From contig NC_083637.1 of NCBI RefSeq assembly GCF_963576545.1, positions 17,320,007 to 17,384,006 of the forward strand: a stretch of DNA of 64,000 bases, read 5' to 3'. The stretch is from Limanda limanda. Taxonomy: Eukaryota; Chordata; Actinopteri; Pleuronectiformes; Pleuronectidae. A program made the translations under genes and the position numbers. Below the pieces are notes generated by a model that saw only the letters and a list, made by a program, of their open reading frames with translations, had not been told where the DNA came from and made no database searches. This document shows positions 59,401 through 64,000 of this stretch, piece by piece (position 1 is the first letter of the stretch; the number at the start of each line of letters is the position of its first letter).

Positions 59401-61207
59401 GATCAGGAGGTAGATACAGGAATTTTGTAGCACTTTCTTTAATATTATGAGATGATATTCATGAGTGTGTGCAGATTCAAATAAGAAGTTGAATCTATTG
59501 CATTTAAATGTGGTTTCCTAAGGGGACTGTTGGGTCTTGGCGAAGGTATGCATTTCTCTGAGTGGCGTTCTAGTTGACTATGTGATGTTGGTTGTGACTG
59601 GGATGGTAAAATATGCACAAAACATTAAAGTCAAGGTAATAAAGCACCTTTCATACACAGAGGTAGATTCAAGGTGCTTAATCCAACTTGAGTGTCCTGA
59701 TATAAAAAACTTCACGTCCTCCTTTATTTTTTGTAATAGTGACAAACACTGACATGCATTTCCATCCATTGTGGAGCGTACACAGGTGTGTTAAGAAGAG
59801 CTGTCGCCTTTGGCATTGGCGTCATCACTCACATTGGTAGTTGCGGTGTGGTTAAATAAATTGATTGGCTGCTGACAAGTGAAGATTTCATACTTTGATG
59901 CTGTGTATTAATTCGTCTTTAAAACTTCTCTTCTCTTATCAGATGAGCAGCTGCTGTATCTGGACCCTCACTACTGCCAACCGGTGGTGGATGTAACACA
60001 AGTCAACTTCTCACTGGAGGTCAGTCACCTGTCACTTTTTTTTTTTACTTATTCTTATCTGTCTTGACTTTGTTACTCACATTTCAGATCATTTTGGTCT
60101 CATTCTGTATTGATTTGACTCCTCAGTCTATTAATTCAGTAACTTTTATTGAACTTTGTTGTAAGACCTCTGTGTCCCTCTGTCACTTTCCAGTCCTTCC
60201 ACTGCAGTTCCCCTAAGAAGATGCCCTTCACCCGCATGGATCCCAGCTGCACCATCGGCTTTTACGCCAAGAACAAGAAGGACTTTGAGTCTCTGTGTTC
60301 TGCTGTTAATGTAGTGAGTTTTTTTTACACCCTCCTCCAATTAGAATGACTCTAGTCATAGTTTAGTCATATTGATTATTTCTGTATGGTGAAGTGTTAT
60401 GGTCACTATCGAGACAAAATGACAAATATATACAGTTTGCTACTTTTTGATTTTTGTAACTCAATCCAAATTTAATTTACAGTTGGACAAACAAAAAAAA
60501 TGTAAACATCATCTTTTGTGCTGACAGATGATAGATGTTTTCCTCAATAAATGTTCAACCAGAATGATCAGCTAGGTAATTAATCAATAATAATTGTTTT
60601 TTTGTGGAGGTGTGGGGCACGGCCCAAAGAAGAACCCATTGAATTTATCAAGGATAAACATTTTAAGGATTTCTCAGATAATAATTCATGGATCGTGATA
60701 AATAAATAGGCACATTTTTGGGGACTGACATTTATGTGTGTGTAATCTAATTCAGATAAATAAAATTAGTTTGTAGTGAATGTAACGTGGTTTCATAAGT
60801 GGACTGTTAGGCTCACTGGGTGTAATTCTAGTTGATAATGTGGGAAAATAAGCAGTAATGAAAATAATTGTAGCTCTACATACACTTTTGAATAAAGTAA
60901 AAAGATTAATTAATACTAGGAAATAAGCGTTTAATTTTGGAATATTTGTATTTTCCTTTACTTACTCTACTTGTAATATATTCTCGTGACTGTTATCTAT
61001 TTTGACTGAGCTCTGTTGCCCTGACAGGCCCTGTCGTCAACCGAGGAGAAGTACCCCATCTTTACCTTCGTAGAGGGCCAGAGTCAGGACTACGGACTTG
61101 AGGGTCACAGCAGCATTCACAGCGGACCTGCAGCCCTCATCCTTCCCCCGGGCAAACTGGGCCGGAGTAACAACAGAAGAAACAGTGACGAGTATGTCTT
61201 CCTCTAA
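56194..61207 (+). CDS. atg4d: atg4d, cysteine protease ATG4D (complete coding region, 10 coding exons)
   Basis: Autophagy protease of peptidase family C54. It trims pro-ATG8 proteins (LC3/GABARAP) to expose the C-terminal Gly, and removes them from phosphatidylethanolamine. Exons: 56194-56425, 56519-56602, 56981-57154, 57661-58012, 58098-58162, 58290-58441, 58545-58623, 59943-60019, 60194-60313, 61028-61207. All are GT-AG and in frame: 1515 nt, 504 aa (human 474). Catalytic Cys143 is in [13 protein letters not shown]; Asp387 and His389 are in YLDPHYCQP. It is ATG4D rather than A-C because of the MNSVSP start, the [11 protein letters not shown] segment matching human DEVDKFKAK, and the long exon-5 insertion. 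The start is 56194: in the main frame a TGA at 54261-54263 precedes it with no intervening ATG. Teleosts can carry two copies; which this is cannot be told. Confidence 0.96.
56519..56602 (+). CDS. atg4d: atg4d exon 3
   Basis: Residues 78-105: [20 protein letters not shown] to LLNSE. Aligns to human WVVKSRTSFSKISSIHLCG. The intron before it is 93 bases. Acceptor tctgcag, donor gtaagt. Confidence 0.95.
56603..57660 (+). other. atg4d: atg4d introns 3 and 4 (flanking exon 4)
   Basis: Introns 56603-56980 and 57155-57660; AT-rich, no recognised feature. Confidence 0.75.
56981..57154 (+). CDS. atg4d: atg4d exon 4 (catalytic Cys)
   Basis: Residues 106-163: [37 protein letters not shown]. Cys143 in the GWGCM motif is the nucleophile (equivalent to ATG4B Cys74). 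Acceptor ccctctcag, donor gtttgt. Confidence 0.97.
57661..58012 (+). CDS. atg4d: atg4d exon 5
   Basis: Residues 164-280. Opens with [12 protein letters not shown], continues through a Pro/Ser/Lys-rich insertion (about 183-225) typical of ATG4D, then [20 protein letters not shown] and [13 protein letters not shown], part of the protease core. Acceptor ctctgtag, donor gtaagg. Confidence 0.96.
58098..58162 (+). CDS. atg4d: atg4d exon 6
   Basis: Residues 281-302: [21 protein letters not shown]. Preceded by an 85-base intron. Acceptor cttttcag, donor gtgaaa. Confidence 0.94.
58290..58441 (+). CDS. atg4d: atg4d exon 7
   Basis: Residues 303-353: [20 protein letters not shown] to [20 protein letters not shown] and [16 protein letters not shown] is a conserved C54 core strand. 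Acceptor ccctag, donor gtctgt. Confidence 0.96.
58545..58623 (+). CDS. atg4d: atg4d exon 8
   Basis: Residues 354-379: [20 protein letters not shown], a C54 family signature stretch. Acceptor tttccag, donor gtgaga. Confidence 0.96.
58624..59942 (+). other. atg4d: atg4d intron 8
   Basis: Holds family A copy 8; nothing else recognised. Confidence 0.75.
59126..59576 (+). repeat. Dispersed non-coding repeat family A, copy 8 (longest)
   Basis: Order: 'aaggcaagattaccctaaaa', 'ctactgaaccaattttcaag', 'tggaggggtgggacattata', a second 'ggaaggattacacaaaaact' block, 'ggatcaggaggtagatac', 'gtgtgcagattcaaataag', 'tgtggtttcctaagggg', 'actgttgggtcttggcg', 'aaggtatgcatttctctg', ending 'gtggcgttctagttg'. The repeated first block suggests two copies joined or nested. 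Confidence 0.75.
59943..60019 (+). CDS. atg4d: atg4d exon 9 (catalytic Asp and His)
   Basis: Residues 380-405: [26 protein letters not shown]. Asp387 and His389 complete the Cys-His-Asp catalytic set by position (equivalent to ATG4B Asp278/His280). Acceptor cttatcag, donor gtcagt. Confidence 0.97.
60194..60313 (+). CDS. atg4d: atg4d exon 10
   Basis: Residues 406-445: [20 protein letters not shown] then [25 protein letters not shown] and GFY are family-conserved. Acceptor tttccag, donor gtgagt. Confidence 0.95.
60314..61027 (+). other. atg4d: atg4d intron 10
   Basis: Holds family A copy 9; otherwise AT-rich. Confidence 0.75.
60603..60835 (+). repeat. Dispersed non-coding repeat family A, copy 9
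   Basis: 'tgtggaggtgtggggcacgg', 'aaagaagaacccattgaatt', 'gatttctcagataataattc', 'atggatcgtgataaat', 'acgtggtttcataagtggac' and end 'gtgtaattctagttga', in family order. Confidence 0.7.
61028..61207 (+). CDS. atg4d: atg4d exon 11 (C-terminus and stop)
   Basis: Residues 446-504 and TAA at 61205-61207. Contains [20 protein letters not shown] and ends SDEYVFL, matching human SEDFVFL. The last four residues fit a LIR core (aromatic-x-x-hydrophobic) after acidic residues. Acceptor cctgacag. Confidence 0.95.
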   Translation, partial: ALSSTEEKYPIFTFVEGQSQDYGLEGHSSIHSGPAALILPPGKLGRSNNRRNSDEYVFL

Positions 61208-62300
61208 GACTGAGGAGGATGCTCCCCCAGCTCTTACCTGCAGGGGGCAGGAGAGAAACAGTTGATTCCTTTTCGAAAGGAAGGACTTGTGTGTTTCCTT
61301 TGCAGCTGCAAGGTGGACATGATGCTTTTTGTACTTCATCACTCTCACTGGTGAACAGACTGTGTGGCTCCTGTCATTACCTCTGTATAGATGGGTATTA
61401 TAAGCTAGTGGGTTATTAGAGTCGGGTCCTGACTGGAGTATACAATTACTGGTAAAATAACAGTTTGAAGTACTAGAAATATTCTTGATTTAACTTCATC
61501 AGACATCTAAAAGAGAACTCAAATTCAAGCGCTTTGAAGTGCTCAACTCAGTCCCACTCAACTACTGTGTGTCCTGGTCTGAACTGGACAAACTGGAGGA
61601 GATATGTGGTCTACAAAATATTTAATGAGCTCACAGGTCTGGTGAAGGGCTGTCTGATGTTGTATTATAAACCAACTGCTGTACATTTCCTTTCTATTTC
61701 ATCTATTTATCAGGTTTCAGAGTGTGTGTTAGCGTGTGTGTGAGTCTGAGGGTTTCTGTAGCTCATTTGTTTTGTCTTTAGTAAGTGTACTGGTGTATTT
61801 CAGAGTCACACTGCAACCCACAGAAGTTTCAGATTCTTCCAAGAGCGTCTCGAACAGCGGTAAATAAATAATGGTGTTGCAGACTGGCTCATTATGCCAC
61901 ATTATCCCAGGAGCCTCGATCTCGTACTTTTCCAGCATCTAGGTCTCCAGTATTCATCATTAGGATAATGAAACAAGATTATGTTCCCGTTGCTTGAAGA
62001 GTTACATCAGCTCCCAGATCTCCTCAGTCATGTTTAAATGTTAAATTGTGATTTGGGTACATTTGTAAAGTAAAACCCAGAACAGCTCTGTTATGACGAA
62101 CAGGTTCTGGGTTTTACCCGGTAAAGTCTGAACGCAGAACAGGGATTTCGCCTGGATCGTCAAGCTCCTGCTGCAATGCCATTTGTGTTTTGTTTGTCCC
62201 CTTTTTTACATGAAGGCTACTACTGCAAGTTGCACTACTACTGTTGGTTTGTGTGCTGATTAAACTTCATACACTGGAATCGCATCTCACTTGTGTAGTT
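61208..62300 (+). other. atg4d: atg4d 3' UTR (probable)
   Basis: Non-coding after the TAA. AATAAA at 61863-61868 and ATTAAA at 62259-62264 are candidate poly(A) signals. The GT-rich 61728-61742 precedes the first. Confidence 0.5.
62259..62264 (+). terminator. atg4d: Candidate atg4d polyadenylation signal ATTAAA
   Basis: ATTAAA in 'gtgctgATTAAActtcat', about 1.05 kb after the stop; an alternative AATAAA is at 61863-61868. Confidence 0.35.
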
Positions 62301-63753
62301 TTGTATTTCAGAAGAGCTGCACTCTTCTTATGACACGATGACAAGTTCTTTAAAATGTCATTTCCTAAGAGGAGTGATTGTGTCGCTGTTCGTTGCAGTG
62401 GTAAACTGAATGGTACTGTAATCTTGTCTTCCATTGTTTGGAGATGGTAAAATGAGCTAACTTGTGATCTGGCTTTTTCTCACTGTAAACTCAACTAGGG
62501 ATGTGAGATATCTTGGCTACTTCCAAAAAGCCTGACGTTAAAACACAGGTGTGCTGATGCTCTTTATTTGTCAGTGATGATCATCTGACATTTTCGTTTT
62601 CACTGCAGATAAGTAAGTGTATAAACTAAGTGTGTAAATGATCTGATGGATTAACATGGTTTGAGTGTTCTGTATAGAGCACATTACAGCAGACTATGGA
62701 CATTGTGTTAACCACTTCTTATTCCAGACTCTTAAAACAGTTCGAATCACTAGAAATGATTTAAAATAACTATATACAGACTCACCAGAACTACACTGAA
62801 TGTGCCAAAAAGGATTTATGTAATGCATTGATCCTACAGGATGACATAGTGAAGTGTGGTATTGTTGGTCACTGTAGTGCACAATTGGGTAGAACAGAAG
62901 TCTTAAACTATAATCTTTGTGTATATACAGGGTAGACCTACAGTCTGTTCATATATACAGGCAGTATATATGAACTTTAAACAGTGCAGGACCGGCCCTG
63001 GCAATGTTGGAGCCCTAGGGGAGATTTAATTTTGTGCTCTTCCATGGAAATGATTTATTATCATTTCCTTGTAACTGATGCTCTTCCATGGAACTCAGTG
63101 TGTCACTTAACAGGTTCTTTTCATTCCCTCACCCTTATCTGCGTTCAGGTTCAGCTTGGAACGAATACAAGGTGCGTCTCAGACAAAATAGCTTTCAGTT
63201 CCAGACTGTTTTTAGAGATGTTTTTATTGAAACCTAATATTCAGTTTCCTTGTAAGAAACTTGAGAGACTTTTTTCTCGTGAGGGGTGTCTGCTAAATAA
63301 AGCGATATTTCAGAAACACACCGAGCCACAGCAGCAGGATCCCAGCCAGTGTCTCACCCAGAAGTGAAAGTGAAAGAGGTCCTGCAGTGTCCCCCATTCA
63401 CTACAGTTACTGCAGAGTGAATGAACCTGCTGCTTGTGGCTCCTCGATCATTCAAATCATTCAAGTTACTTCAATCAATTAGTGAATGAATTGATTGACA
63501 CCGATGTTGCTTCAAATTTGTTACATAACAACAAATGTGTCTTTATTAGGGGTGGCAAGTGAAGGGATCTCTGGCTGCCAGACCACAGTGCTTATGTAAA
63601 ATAAGGGATGAACACTTCACATTGTATACCTCCCCCGTGCACAAAACCTGCTCTTTAAAGATTTTGTTTATTTAGAGGAGATGAAGAAAAAAATTCATGA
63701 TTAAAAAGTTTTCAAAAGGCATTTCCAATGATGTGTTTTTTCGTTAAAGCAGC
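62301..63753. other. Flank downstream of atg4d
   Basis: AT-rich. 62985-63045 ('accggccctggcaatgttgg', 'agccctaggggagattt') resembles a common fish repeat. An AATAAA lies at 63296-63301. The 127-codon frame at 62984-63367 starts within the repeat and is not supported. Confidence 0.5.
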
Positions 63754-63840
63754 TGACCAACCTGAGCTCTCCGCTCATCAGGTTGAGTCCAGAAGACAAG
63801 AAGGAGAACAACGCTCCACTCATCAACCTCTCCTTCTGAT
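63754..63840 (+). CDS. Possible last coding exon of an unidentified gene
   Basis: After 'ttcgttaaagcag' an open frame reads LTNLSSPLIRL then SPEDKKENNAPLINLSF and ends in TGA (63838-63840). GC content and codon choice look coding compared with the flanks. I do not recognise the protein, and no partner exon is visible between atg4d and here. It could be chance, so confidence is low. Confidence 0.25.
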
Positions 63841-64000
63841 CCACATCCTCCTAAACACATGGACCTGCTGGCTTCTGCAGTAAACTGGACTCAACAGGTT
63901 TCTGTCTCCAGAAACTCTGATGATGATCAAGTTAAGACAACAAATAGAATGTAGAAAAACTAGTATAACATAGTAGCTTGTAGAAAAACAGTCGCTTGCA

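Noticed and set aside
62984..63367. 127-codon + strand frame
   Set aside because: Begins in a repeat-like stretch ('accggccctggcaatg'), AT-rich composition, no domain.

Overview
The window is nuclear DNA from a ray-finned fish, most likely a percomorph teleost. Evidence: intron-split vertebrate genes with GT-AG junctions, very long (CT)n, (TGTC)n, (CTCTT)n and (CA)n microsatellites, and many fragments resembling interspersed repeats common in teleost genomes. Repeat names rest on my familiarity with those sequences; no database was searched. No prokaryotic, viral, CRISPR or plasmid features were seen.

The window holds two complete protein-coding genes, both on the + strand and head to tail. 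(1) mast1, a microtubule-associated serine/threonine kinase, spans 3649-49699. I could join 26 coding exons without breaking frame, giving 1707 residues. Exon 1 encodes only MFRRTK and is followed by a 14 kb intron. Exons 2-10 carry the conserved MAST N-terminal region (DUF1908). Exons 11-17 carry the AGC-type kinase domain. Exons 22-24 carry the PDZ domain. The 1.7 kb exon 26 encodes the Ser/Pro-rich tail. Local sequence matches MAST1 rather than MAST2, 3 or 4. (2) atg4d, the autophagy cysteine protease ATG4D, has a CpG-rich promoter with CCAAT boxes near 53870-54000 and a non-coding first exon ending at 54269. Ten coding exons run from 56194 to 61207 and give 504 residues, with catalytic Cys143, Asp387 and His389. 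A caspase-type DEID|K site sits where human ATG4D has DEVD|K.

Layout: 1-2528 has no recognised gene. 2529-3360 is a nearly pure pyrimidine microsatellite block just upstream of the mast1 start codon. 3669-17740 is mast1 intron 1, with dispersed repeats and a few GC-rich or homeodomain/POU-site-rich blocks that could be enhancers. 17741-49699 is the mast1 body. 49700-53860 is the mast1 3' UTR and intergenic space. 53870-61207 is atg4d. 61208-64000 is the atg4d 3' UTR and flank, with a weak candidate for the last coding exon of another gene near 63754-63840.

The two products act in different processes: neuronal cytoskeletal kinase signalling, and cleavage or delipidation of ATG8-family proteins. 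Their adjacency looks like local synteny (both are on human 19p13.2), not a functional operon. I found no convincing undescribed biological system. The most interesting signals are a non-coding repeat family with about nine copies, an intronic RFX X-box beside a PBX-type site, the uORF-bearing atg4d leader, and microsatellite-driven changes next to or inside exons.
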